Source of the DNA: Tipula vernalis
Taxonomy: Eukaryota > Arthropoda > Insecta > Diptera > Tipulidae
Length of the DNA: 64,000 bases
Direction of reading: 5' to 3'
Assembly (NCBI GenBank): GCA_958295665.1
Contig: OY282558.1
Coordinates: 357,127,053 to 357,191,052 of the forward strand
Part shown: positions 31,226-41,689 of the stretch, piece by piece
Layout of the letters: every line of letters starts with the position of its first letter
Position numbering within the stretch: the stretch's first letter is position 1
Made by a program: the position numbers and the translations under genes
The notes under the pieces: generated by a model
Told to the model about the DNA's origin: nothing
What the model saw: only the letters and a program-made list of their open reading frames with translations
The model's database searches: none

Positions 31226-33830
31226 AAACCTGTATTGTAATACTCTGATATTACTGCAATTATGTAGACAAATCGATAATAATTTGAACTCTGTGCCCAG
31301 AACGCAAAAATCAACTCCGTTTGGTCAATCGCCTACAGTTTAAGGTTTACAGCTTTATTTGCGAATTTAAAGTGTTAGGTGAAGTAGTGTTGTTATGTGA
31401 ACCAGCGCTCGAATTAACTTACAATGATCTGCCAGTTTAAGCCGGACATCAAGTTCTGCTTTAGGCCACAAGGTTATGGTGCCAGGATTAGCAATATTGA
31501 CGCCATTTTTTCAATATTGTCATATCGTGTCCTTCAATCCCGATATTATAGGTAAAGTTGTTTGACTCTAAAATTATTACTTTCTTTTTATTTGATACTT
31601 TTAGATTTTTAAAGAATTATTTCTATATCGAAAAACTGCATTTTTTGACTTTGAGGTATCTAAGTCAGGAAAAAACTAGACAACGATTGATTTTTCCAAA
31701 TTTAATATTTAAAACACATTAAAAAAATTAATATTACCTAGTTTCTCGAAATGTAAGAATCCTTAATATAAAACTTAAGTACAAATCGAAATTTTTTGGT
31801 GGCATTTCCGTTTATCTTATAGACATGGTTTTACGCCACCAAAATAATTATTGTATGGTTTTGGAACTTTTTATGTAGAGCTATTTTTCAGTAAACGATG
31901 TTTGATTTAATTTTTGTATAAATTGGATGCGGGCAATTTGGATTATTGCTAAAACGTAGATAATAATTTAACGTAATTGTGCGTAAAATCCGTAATAAAT
32001 TTATGATTGTCAATTAACCGAAAATTTAAGGATTCTCTACTTTTCCAAACAAAAATATGAAAGGGCTAAATTAACATTTAAATTAAAAATATTTAAAACT
32101 GATTATCGGATTTGGAATATTTTAGTTCGATTGAAATAAGAAATGTCTGATTTCTAATAACTGTGTTACCGTAAATTATATCACATAGAAACTGTTTAAA
32201 TAAAACTGATATTAAATTTTAATCAAAGGAATTGTTATAACTCTAGGAAAGAATAAAGATTTTAAAAACTAAAGCTTTCATTTGTCAAATTAAAATTGTT
32301 ATTCTCCTCTGTTCAATTCGAATTTGGTACGGGGTAGAATATATCGAGCTTTCACACATCATTACCTATGTCTTATTCTGTCTATGTGACCCAATTTCTA
32401 ACCCAAATGAAAAAGTAAACATAAAAAATTATATGGAAAAGTCAACAGAAAGCTTTAAATATCTCCCAGGAAAGATTATTAAGTTCAACGTGCGATTATA
32501 AATTCCATAAACATTAAGCTCCATTGAAACTTTTATAATTTCTCGTAAAACTTTTCTTTTTAGCTTTTTTCGTTCTAATACAATTTTCGTTTTATTTATA
32601 TTAAATCTCATTATTTTCTTCAATATAAACTTTAAGACGAACAAACGCACACACAAAAAAAAAATTATAAATCTTTTGTAAATATTTTTTATAAACACAA
32701 ACACAAAAAATAAAAATCACTTGTGTACGGTGGAAAGGAAATTCAATTCACAATTTTTCTGTCGTTTGTTTAAATTTTCACTGCCGAATCAATTCCAAAA
32801 AATTTAACAACCACAAAGTAACTAATGGAGCATTTATGTTTGTATAAACGAAAAAGTTTTTCAATTTTAGCAATTGCAAGCAATTAGATTATTTTTTTTA
32901 GTTTTAATATTTATGTTGCATATTTCACATCCGGAGAGTAAATCTTAATTTTAATAATTAAATTTTATTCGTACGGTCGGTTCCATATTTTATACAAAAC
33001 ATTTTTTCACCATAAAAACAAACTATCAACTTTTACTTCTTGCTCTAAAAATTTTATCAATTTTTGCTTTTTTTTAGATTTTATGATGAAAAACTTTATC
33101 ATTTACAACTTTTCGACAGGAAAACAACTATATGTGATATTTAGGAAAAAAAAATAAAATTTAAAATGATTAGTTTTCCAAACAATGTAAAAATCGTTGT
33201 GGAAATATTCGAGCAATTAACAAAACAACAACAAAAACCAAATTGCATAAAACCACTGTATCAATTAAATTTAATTTAAATAAATAATTACAAAAAAGAA
33301 AATGAAAGAGAATTCGATAAGTTTGAAAAGTTTAAATTCGCTTCAATTGAAAAGCTTTACTTAACTTAAGCTTCAACAGCTAATTACTAAATATTTTTTA
33401 TTTACTTTTTTTTAAAACTCATCTTATAAGTACGAAGAATTTATTCTTTACTTTACATACTTATATACATATGTATATGTATATATATATATTCGATTGA
33501 ATAGTTTTTTATTGGAATTTGGATGTTGTCTGTATTGACTTTTTAAAAGTTAGTTGTTTGTTTGATTGTATTTCGTGTTATTTTTATAGTTTTACTATAG
33601 TAATTAAATTTTGATGATCTTGAGAGAGGGAAATTAAATTTGTAAGACTCATCATCATTGATGAAATTAAAAATAAAATGAATTATCTTAACTGGTGTTT
33701 GATCTGACTTATTAAGATGTTATTGCTTAGAGTCTGCAATGTGATAAAATTATATTTGCGTGCTTTCTTTAATTAAATTACACTAGTTTAATTACTTAAT
33801 CACCGCATTACCATATCTTATTGAACAAAA
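31226..33830. other. 2.6-kb AT-rich region, no gene recognised
   Basis: Only short frames occur. The 91-codon minus frame at 32704-32429 is Lys/Ile-rich without a motif. A short TA/TG microsatellite lies at about 33465-33495. Confidence 0.45.
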
Positions 33831-34215
33831 TTGTTATGACAATGTATTTTATTATATGCCAACTTAGCAATAAATTACACACCTATAACCCGTTTAATAT
33901 TCAATAGGTATATGATAGCGATTACAGTAAGACGCTGCTTATACTAATTTTGTTTTAATCTCTTATCATATCTTAAAATTGTTCCATTGGATTTATCTTT
34001 ATATGGCTTATAACTAATTATTTATTTTATTCATTTATTTATCTAAAATCATTTTTATTTTATTACATATACCCACAAATCACAATTGTAGTAACTATAA
34101 AGCACATAAGTGTGCTAATAAATAAATTCTAAGATTAAAAATCGAGTTTTTGTGTATTTTCTTCAGTAAAATAAATCCTATTCTCACTAAGTACATACCA
34201 ATTTGTACATTTTGG
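33831..34215 (+). repeat. Candidate 5' LTR of the plus-strand BEL element
   Basis: Placed immediately upstream of a BEL-type primer site. It could begin TGTTATGACAATG near 33831, and it contains AATAAA-type signals (34122, 34170). A matching 3' LTR could not be recognised after 40220, so the left boundary is a guess. Confidence 0.35.
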
Positions 34216-34229
34216 TCCTTCAAACCGGA
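34212..34229 (+). promoter_or_regulatory. BEL-type primer-binding-site region
   Basis: TTGGTCCTTCAAACCGGA resembles the TTGGTCCTTCG..CCGGA sequence often found right after the 5' LTR of insect BEL elements (from general knowledge). It lies ~340 bp before the gag start. Confidence 0.5.
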
Positions 34230-34565
34230 CCTGAACCAGCGACCTATAGATATACAGTCCACCATCCATGTACTAATCGAGCCGGATCAATCAGTCGAGG
34301 ATCAAACGCATTTATTTCAACCAGTTATTAAACAATAAAACCCAGCCACGTCATCCGTAGTAGTCGCCATTTTGTGGGCTTATCACGGGATTAAAAGCAG
34401 GTAATCAGTTTTTAATTTAATTATTGTGGTGAAGTTTTAAGATAATTTTTCTAAATAGTACCTGGTATTTGTGTTGTGTTCGTTGCTACTCTAAACCTTA
34501 AACTTGTTTCACTCGTGTTCGCTTTGAGACGGTAATTATTTGATAAGTTTTTCGACCGCATTAAA

Positions 34566-35385
34566 ATGGAGGTATTGGAGAAACGTAAAGCAGTGATTAA
34601 AGGACAACTCACAAAAATTTCTAACTTTATAACAACCAAGAGTAAAATTTCCACTTATGAGGAATTATCGATTTGATTATCAAAAACCCTTGATATTTAC
34701 AATCAATTCGTTTCGGTTGAGGAATCAAATTTTTCGTTTAGATAAGGAAGCTGTTTCGGAAATGGATACAATTGACGATATATATATTTTTCAATTGTTG
34801 CCGAACTACAAGCGCTCATTAGAGAATTATCGTTAAGAACAGCCATTCCAAATTCACGCGATGATGCTGAAGAAACAGTGTTGAATGTAACCCAGAGTAT
34901 TTTCGTTCAGACTTCAAGATACCTAGATTAAATCTCCCAGTTTTTGATGGCAATGTGAAACTGTGGCTGTCAACCGTTCATGAGAATACCCGCACAGAAA
35001 TTCAAGTACCTATTAGGTCAAATACGCGGACCTGCATATTCATCAATTTGTCATTTTCGGGTGGACGATGCAAACTATTTCGAAGCAAACGATTAGTCAA
35101 GAAGTACGACAGAAAGAGGACTATAGTTGAGAGCTACATTCGAGATTTTCTTTCATCTCCTAAGCTCAATAAACCAAAACCGACCAATATTATGAAGCTT
35201 TATGACGCGATCGATAAAAAAAAATTGAGGCTTAAAGGCGCTAGGAGGGGAAACAACCCAATGTGACCCTTGGCTTATACTATTAGCAACCAATAAATTA
35301 GATGATGACACCCAGCAGCTGTGGAAATATGAGACAGCTGAAACCGATTATCCATCAATTGAAGCATTTCTAGAATTCCTAACGG
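34566..35385 (+). pseudogene. BEL gag fragment
   Basis: From the ATG at 34566: MEVLEKRKAVIKGQLTKISNF (read in parts), later LNLPVFDGNVKLWLS near 34935-34975, then RLVKKYDRKRTIVESYIRDF and DAIDKK, and YPSIEAFLEFL at 35350-35382. These match the order of the BEL gag (DUF1759-type) domain. There are in-frame stops and frameshifts. It stops at the Jockey 5' end. Confidence 0.8.
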
Positions 35386-35550
35386 GTGTTGGGTACGTCT
35401 CAATAGGGTAGGGGTTGACCGTCTATAGCCATGTATCTCGTGGTCTATATTCCAATTGTGTATAGAATACCTCCACTTGGTAACACCCGGGCAACGATGT
35501 GAAGCATCGGCGAAATACTAGAGGCGAGTGCAGTACACTTTAAATGAGCA

Positions 35551-37089
35551 ATGAGCAGAACAAATATGGAAACTAATACCCCAGGTGGTACACCTGTTGC
35601 TCAGGTAAATACACCCTCTTCGGAGGTCGGTCTTATGGATTCTGGGGGAGACCAGCCATTGCTATACTACAATTATTTTAACCAATCCCAAGACATAATG
35701 GTGAATAAACAAGCTCGGTTGAGTGAAACAGAAAAGGATAATTCATATCCCTTCCAGCGGAGTAACAAAGTGGCATATTCTCCAATAAGAGGCAATAGTG
35801 CCTCCATTGGGGCCAGCAGCCACAACACTTGTTCTACAAACGAAGAAAAGCTTCACAATGAATTGTGTAAAGCTAATAATGCATTAGTTGAAGCAAACAA
35901 TATAAATAAGCAACAGAATGTTACAATTGCATGGATGCAGGAGCGTAAAAAGACGGTTGAAAACGAAGTTAAAGCTCTTAAGCCAAAGGAGGACATCGGT
36001 TCTACTCCTAACCAGAATACAACTCCACAAGAGTATCATACGGATGAAGAAGAACTAGCTCGAGAAACTGAGTGGATTAGAGTTAAAGGTGGGAGAAAAA
36101 AAAGGAGACGGAATAATACGCCCTCCCCACCTCAATTAAATGATGATGTTTCAAATATTATCCAGAAACAACCAAAAAAAATACCTTCACCACCACCAAT
36201 AGCAATAGATGAAGTCAAAGACTACGATGTACTCTATGAGAAAATAAAAACAATAACTGCTACTGATAAGTTTAATGCTAAGGTGATGAATGAAAACACC
36301 ATCAAAATAAACTTAGCAGATGCTGAAACATACAGAAAAATGACAAAAATGTTAAATGAAGAAAAACGTGCTATGCACACGTTTGAAGATAAATAAACCA
36401 GACTAATTAGGGTCATGGTTAAAAACTTACACGCTACGTGTAAACTAGCCAAAATAATTGATGACCTGAAAGCAAAAGGATTTAACGCAACTGAAGCATC
36501 GATTAAGCTAAAACGGAGTTTCAAAGTACCTCTAAACATGTTTATGTTGACCTTTGATACTGATGAAGATATCGAAAAAATTTATCAAATTAAGTACATC
36601 TTGGGGTGTAAAGTGGTTATTCAGCCTCTAAGAAGAGCTAAGCTTATACCACAATGTAAACAATGTCAAGCCTATGGACATACACAAAAATATTGCCACA
36701 GGAAACACAGGTGTGTCAATTGTTTAGTTAAACATCATACCAAAGATTGTGTAAAAACCCAAAATGTTCAACCTAAATGCGTTCACTGTGGAGAAAATTA
36801 TCCGGCTAACTACAGAGGATGCAGCGTTGCTATTGAACAACAAAACATCAAAAATAAGAAATTGATTGCTAAAAATCCAAGTTTATTCAGGAAGCAAGCG
36901 GTTAGGATGAACCGACCCGAAGTAAATCGTAGAGTGTCGGGAACTACTCAAGGAAAATTTAGTAAAATGACTTATGCTCAAGTAATGATGAGCAACGGAA
37001 ATCCAGAAAAAACTGCTCAAAATGACGATATAAGTCAAACACTTAAATTAATTTTAAGCAGACTAAATACATTTGATGAGCGATTATAG
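35551..37089 (+). pseudogene. Jockey ORF1 with one in-frame stop
   Basis: Two frames (35551-36396 and 36415-37089) are in the same phase and separated only by a TAA at 36394-36396, so this was one ~512-codon ORF1. The first half is polar with a coiled-coil-like stretch (NNINKQQNVTIAWMQERKK) and a basic patch (GGRKKRRRN). Then comes the RRM-like part typical of Jockey ORF1. The C-terminal CKQCQAYGHTQKYC, CVNCLVKHHTKDC and CVHCGENYPANYRGC form three zinc knuckles. The protein would bind element RNA. ATG at 35551 fits the end of the leader. Confidence 0.88.
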
Positions 37090-37132
37090 AAACTAGAGTA
37101 CCGCACTAAGGGAGCCATCCCTAAACAGAAAA

Positions 37133-37435
37133 ATGGCCAATGATCTTAGAATCTTATGTTGGAATGCCAATGGACTGATGCAACATCAACAAGAACTGCA
37201 AGTGGTCCTGGACACAGAAAAAATCGATGTATGTCTCATCACGGAAACACACTTCACTATACAATCAATCATTAAATTTAAAAATTATCAAATATTTCAC
37301 ACTATTCACCCTGGAAACACTGCTAAAGGAGGTAGTGCTGTTATAATAAGAAATGGTATTCATCACTATGAGGAGTTAAAATATGAAACGGAAGAAATAC
37401 AAGCAACTGCTTGTAGTAAGTCATGCGTGAGATAA
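37133..37435 (+). pseudogene. Jockey ORF2 endonuclease, N-terminal part
   Basis: Starts MANDLRILCWNANGLMQHQ and continues VCLITETHFT (catalytic Glu) and GGSAVIIRNGI, the opening third of an AP-like endonuclease. After TEEIQATA the sequence jumps to RT-linker codons, so the GGDFNA and SDH parts are deleted. It begins about 50 bp after ORF1, as usual for Jockey elements. Confidence 0.85.
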
Positions 37436-38374
37436 AAGCTAATATGAATACGAAAAAAGCTCCTGGGTACGATCTTATTACTGTAGAAATATTAAAAGAA
37501 CACTGCCAAGGAAAGCTCTGGTGAAACGCACCAATCTTATAAATGCAGCATTTAGAATCAAATGTGTACCAAGCTTATGGAAAATTGCAGAAGTAATTAT
37601 TATTCCAAAACCTGGGAAACCACCACACATAACATCGTCTTATAGGCCAATTTCACTATTGCCAGTCATGTCCAAACTCTTTGAGAAGCTTCTGGTAAAA
37701 AGATTAAATCCGATAATCGAGAGTAAAAACTTGACCCCAAATCATCAGTTCGGGTTTCGCAACCAACACTTAACAATTGATCAAGCACACAGAATAACCA
37801 GTATAATTGAGAAAGCATTAGAGGAGAAAAAAGTCTGTTCAACAGTATTTCTAGACGTTGCACAAGCGTTTGATAGAGTGTGGCATGAAGGACTTAACCA
37901 CAAGTTAAGGAATCTTCTACCAATGCAATTTGCTAAGATACTAGAATCATACTTGAAAGATAGGTTCTTCAGGATTAAGTTAGATGATACATTTTCTGAA
38001 TTGAAAGAAATCAATGCAGGAGTTCCACAGGGCAGTGTATTAGGGCCGGTTTTATACCTACTATATATTTATGATCTTCCTACATTAGAAAATAACACAA
38101 TGGCAACTTTTGCAGATGATACGGCGATCTTAGCTGTTGGAAAAAGCAACGAAGAATCAACACAGAAGTTACAATCAGCTATAACTCAAATATATAAATG
38201 GACAAAAAGATGGAGAATAGAACTAAATGAAGCTAAATCAGTTCACATCAACTTTACAAACAGACGAATCGAACATATTCCGATTAAAATAAATCGGGAA
38301 ATAATACCGCATGCGAACACAGCTAAGTATCTCGGCATGACCCTGGATGCTAAACTACGATGGAATGCACACGT
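37420..38374 (+). pseudogene. Jockey ORF2 reverse transcriptase
   Basis: Codons from 37428 read EIKANMNTKKAPGYDLITVE, with a frame change near 37510. The frame from 37521 has CVPSLWKIAEVIIIPKPGKP, SSYRPISLLPVMSKLFEKLL, NHQFGFR, FLDVAQAFDRVWH (first Asp), GVPQGSVLGPVLYLLYI and FADDTAILAV with the catalytic pair intact (~38120), then KYLGMTLDAKLRWNAHV. The frame continues past 38374 as non-LINE sequence (BEL zinc knuckle). Confidence 0.88.
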
Positions 38375-38760
38375 CGTTACATACCGAACTATACGGTTAC
38401 CTTTTTGTCCACTTTGTCAAAATGAATTTCACAAATTGTACGAGTGTCCAAAATTTCATGCAATGGATACTGAGTCCTGTCGCTGTTTTATCTCCAATCC
38501 ATATCGATGTTTTAATTGCTTTAGTAGTAAACATTAATTCACGAACTGTTAAAGTCGAAAGCATTGCCAAAATTGTACCAAACGACATAATACGTTATTA
38601 CATTTTATACTTAATCCACAAAATGAAATTTCCATGCATAATATAAATAAATCCATATCACACAAGGATACTACTGTTCATCAAAATATCGTTGCATCAA
38701 CTCCAGGTACCAGGAGTGAAACCGCTACCTTGAAATTAGCTGTGTCGATGTTTCAACACC
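38375..38760 (+). pseudogene. BEL gag zinc-knuckle region
   Basis: Translation gives FCPLCQNEFHKLYECPKF, then YRCFNCFSSKH and, in a neighbouring frame, RTCKSKHSCQNCTKRHN-like codons leading to a leucine/histidine LLH end. This is the paired Cys/His arrangement before the BEL protease. It abuts Jockey RT codons upstream. Downstream the protease is not seen. Confidence 0.72.
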
Positions 38761-39224
38761 CTAAAGAGGTCAAGTCAACTAATAGTCAAGTAGCAGGGTT
38801 CATAGAAGATCAAATTTGGATTAGAGGTCCTACATTTTTAAAGCAAACACCACTCGTGCTTCCGTCTTCACCTATAAGAGAAACGGAAGATATTGAGCCA
38901 GTTAATTCCAACATATTTTCCATTTCTCAGGACTTTGAAGTTATCAAACAATTATGCCTTAAATATTCAAACTTAAGAACATTAACTTATCATATCTTAG
39001 AGCTTATCCTTCGATATAAACAAAATCTCCATTCTCGAAAAATTATTCGAAAATCAAGCCACAGTTTGTCAGGAACTCAGGATGCCAAGCACCCAATTGT
39101 ACTACCTAAGGACCATCTCATTATAGAAGGCATATTCAGAGAGACTCATCAAAAAGCAGCATTTCGCCATCCCAAGAGCCAGAAATGTAATCCGACGTAT
39201 AACACATTTGTGCCTCATATGTAG
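38634..39224 (+). pseudogene. BEL pol fragment leading into integrase
   Basis: The 196-codon frame contains WIRGPTFLKQTPLVLPSSP, equivalent to the WW.GP.WL region of BEL pol, and later KHPIVLPKDHLIIEGIFRETHQKAAFRHP, the conserved start of the BEL integrase zinc-binding domain. Protease and RT sequence that should precede it are missing, so a deletion of about 2 kb or more lies near 38740-38800. Confidence 0.75.
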
Positions 39225-40180
39225 ACGCTTTAATACCAAGCAGGAGCAGCAATTTATGGGTCAGTTACCACGATATCGGGTAAATCAATAAGCGGGACCG
39301 TTTGTATTAAACTTTAACTGGACTTTTGTATTAAAAACATTCAAATCGCGAGGCGCCAAACAGTATGTCATATCTGGTCATATTTGTATGTATGGCTACA
39401 AAGGCAAACACGATTGTAATTGTGTCGGATATGAGCACTGAAGAATTTATTGCATCATTAAAACGTTTCAGTTCTGTCGGAGGTCTACCGTATCACATTT
39501 ATTGTGACAATCGCTCTAACTTAGTAGGAGGAAGGCGTGATCTTAAACCACTTTACGACTAATTTCTTAATGAAGTCAAAAAAAACCAATTAGAAGCTTG
39601 GTGCACCGATTACCATATCCAATGGCATTTCATCTCACCAGCAACACCCAATTTTGGCGGTCTATGGGAGGCTACAGTCAAATCTTGCAAACACCACCTT
39701 TGCCGCGTGATAGGGGATTCCCTACTAATCTATGAGGAGTTCCTAACGGTAGTCAAGTAGATTGAAGCCCATTTAAACTCTCGACCATTGGGAGAGCTAG
39801 TGAATAATGAATGGCACTCCCTAACCCCGTCATTTTCTTTTCACCCAGCTATTAACTATATTACCGGAGCCCAATCTACAACCGATTAAAATATCTCATC
39901 TAAACCGATGGAAGTTGATTCAGCAGATGATGCAGGGATTTTGGAAGCAGTGGTCGCAGGAATACGTCACGTTGTAAAATAAATTCTACAAGTGGGACTA
40001 AGAGAATCACCAATTCACAGCAGGAGATCTAGTGCCCATACGCGATCAAAATTTGCCACCCACCAAATGGCTCATTGCTCGAATTTGTGAGATTCATCCT
40101 GGAGATGATACACTCGTCCGAGTGGTCTCCCTGAAACTGCCTGGTGGAAAAATTTAAAAATGTCCAATAAATAAAATAAG
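39225..40180 (+). pseudogene. BEL integrase core and C-terminal domain
   Basis: Reads KANTIVIVSDMSTEEFIASLKRF and YHIYCDNRSNLVGG (second catalytic Asp), then FGGLWEATVKSCKHHL (Glu), EAHLNSRPL, and near 39940-40150 QEYVT..., GDLVPIRDQNLPPTKW and GDDTLVRVVSLKLPGGK, the C-terminal domain of BEL integrases. The DYAGP-type first Asp was not found intact (AGP only, ~39295). At least three stops are present. Confidence 0.82.
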
Positions 40181-40226
40181 CTTGCTACCTAAATTTAACT
40201 CTATTGAGCCAACGGCGGCGGTATGT

Positions 40227-40516
40227 TCAAACTAATCCGTCAACCCAATCCAAATGTCAAACTTACCATAAATTAAACATCTATCCCTGAAATAAAACAT
40301 TCCCTATAAAATAACTATACCTACCCGATTCAGTCTGACAGCCAGCATTCCACCTGAAATACAACATCAAACTTGATATTAATTCGCTTAAATAACTTTA
40401 AATTATATAATTTACTTTCCTAATTTTAAGTATCCCGTTTCATTAGATAATCCATTAAACTCAATCTGAAATTATAAATTAATTAATAATATTGTAATGT
40501 AATTATAAGAAAACAT
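40227..40516. other. AT-rich, presumed 3' LTR position
   Basis: No LTR match recognised. AT-rich, without frames. Confidence 0.3.
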
Positions 40517-40940
40517 TATACTTTTTATTAATTTTTTTGTTGAATGTTAATCAATTCATGTAATTTCTAATATGCTACCGATGGTTAGACAATTTTAATT
40601 GTGTTTCGATTAACACGAGAAGTATATTAGTATTTACGAACAGTAATTCAACGAAACCGAGACATAATTCTATTTATTTAATTAAATGATTTTTAATATG
40701 TTTCGAAGATAGATGGACTGGATTGAATTCTCTTACAATCTTCGAAACATATTAAAAATCATTTAATTAAATAAATAGAATTATGTCTATTAGTCGGTTT
40801 CGTTGAATTACTGTTCGTAAATACTAATATACTTCTCGTGTTAATCGAAACACAATTAAAATGGTCTAACCACCGGTAGCATATTAGAAATTACATGAAT
40901 TAATTAATATTCAATCAAAAAATTAATAAAAAGTAAAAGT
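40517..40940. repeat. Long near-perfect palindrome, ~195-bp arms
   Basis: The left arm (about 40517-40711) and right arm (about 40736-40940) are reverse complements with few differences and one ~6-base indel. They share CTAATATGCTACCG, ACACGAGAAGTATATTAG and TTAATATGTTTCGAAGAT. The loop is about 25 bases (40712-40736). The right arm leads directly into the dispersed repeat containing the hammerhead-like core. Such similarity between arms implies recent formation. Confidence 0.9.
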
Positions 40941-41192
40941 TAGCTTACACACAGAGCAGTGTGAATATTGTGAAGAACAAAAAAAATTGTAAGAGAATTC
41001 ATCTGTATTAGAACGATTCGCTAGTACTTAAAGCACATGACATTCTGTATATATAGAATGTAAATTGTGGTATAATCAGTTCAGTCGCCGCGGCCTGATG
41101 AGAAGATTGATTTTTTCATAATCATAAGCTCATCAGTTCGAAACTGGATTGAATTCTCTTACAATCTTCGAAACATATTAAAAATCATTTAA
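40717..41192 (+). repeat. ~426-bp repeat unit, partly head-to-tail (copy 2)
   Basis: ACTGGATTGAATTCTC and the following ~45 bases occur at 40717-40766 and again at 41143-41192, 426 bp apart in the same orientation, so at least one full unit plus the start of the next is present. The left palindrome arm is an inverted copy of the unit's first half. The unit's second half matches copy 1 at 8453-8680. It carries a small hairpin (CATTCT/AGAATG, 41041-41060) and the ribozyme-like core. No coding frame. Confidence 0.75.
41076..41152 (+). ncRNA. Hammerhead-ribozyme-like motif (type III order)
   Basis: Helix III: TCAGTTCAG (41076-41084) pairs over 9 bp with CTGGATTGA (41144-41152), two pairs being G-U. 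It is followed by the cleavage triplet GTC (41084-41086), then GCCGCGGC (possible helix I), CTGATGA (41095-41101) and GAAA (41140-41143). All conserved core bases are in place. Weak points: helix I would be only 3 bp with a 2-base loop unless two molecules pair through the palindrome, and helix II has just GAA/TTC next to the core with an irregular stem beyond. CTGATGAG can also pair with CTCATCAG at 41130-41137. Activity is unproven. Confidence 0.4.
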
Positions 41193-41194
41193 AA

Positions 41195-41689
41195 CATTAT
41201 ACTTATCTTAATTTTTCCATTTGTTTACAAGATGAGATCACTTCATTTTGATATGAACTGTCAGATTGTCAGAGTGACGAGCGATTTTAGCATTTCATTA
41301 TTTTAATTAATAATTTTAGTGTTACCAAATGTATTTGATCAATTGAATGGTCGAATTTTACGTTCAGTGTCTTGTTCAAGCATAGAATCAATTATTCTTC
41401 CCATTTACCCGGTGACTACACTATGCAAATCCACTGATATTTTCTATCAGCAATTTTATGTTTGTATATTTTCCAGAACGAGTACTTTTGCTTTTAGGCT
41501 TTATATATTTTAAATATCCCGATCTTTTATAATACATTTTTAAAACTCTATAAATATATAGCTCGCGCAACGATAAAATATTACCTTTATATATAAAAAA
41601 AAAAATGAAATAGAGTCTCTACGTTTCTTTGAATTTATTACTTTTAATGCATACTTTTGCATTGTGATTAATAAGCTAACATTATACTT
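41195..41689. other. AT-rich, no gene recognised
   Basis: The 64-codon frame at 41319-41513 has no motif. Nothing else is seen. Confidence 0.4.

Larger units (their letters stand above)
35386..38374 (+). mobile_element. Jockey-type LINE inserted in BEL gag
   Basis: Contains a 5' leader (35386-35550), a nearly full ORF1, the first ~90 codons of the endonuclease and most of the RT. A deletion at about 37415 removes the rest of the endonuclease. The 3' end is missing: RT thumb codons (LRWNAHV) run straight into BEL zinc-knuckle codons at ~38375 with no 3' UTR or A tail. An intact 5' end with a lost 3' end points to a later deletion across the LINE/BEL boundary. Confidence 0.78.
33831..40226 (+). 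mobile_element. BEL/Pao element with a nested Jockey LINE
   Basis: Plus-strand gag begins at 34566 and runs to about 35385. A Jockey LINE occupies ~35386-38374. BEL sequence resumes with the gag zinc-knuckle region (38375-38760) and ends with the integrase and its C-terminal domain (to ~40180), followed by a purine/GC-rich ACGGCGGCGGTATG near 40211-40224 where a polypurine tract is expected. Protease and RT are missing, so there is an internal deletion in addition to the insertion. Reading frames are broken throughout. Confidence 0.78.

Noticed and set aside
33831..40500. Paired LTRs of the plus-strand BEL element
   Set aside because: Only a candidate 5' LTR with a primer-like site was found. 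No matching 3' copy could be recognised, so a pair is not claimed.
40680..40760. Alternative hammerhead using GAAAC at 41170 with an 8-bp helix II (GAAGATTG/CAATCTTC)
   Set aside because: The helix II match is perfect, but no local helix III with a cleavage triplet follows. The GAAA at 41140 gives a far better overall fit. The shared bases are part of the palindrome.
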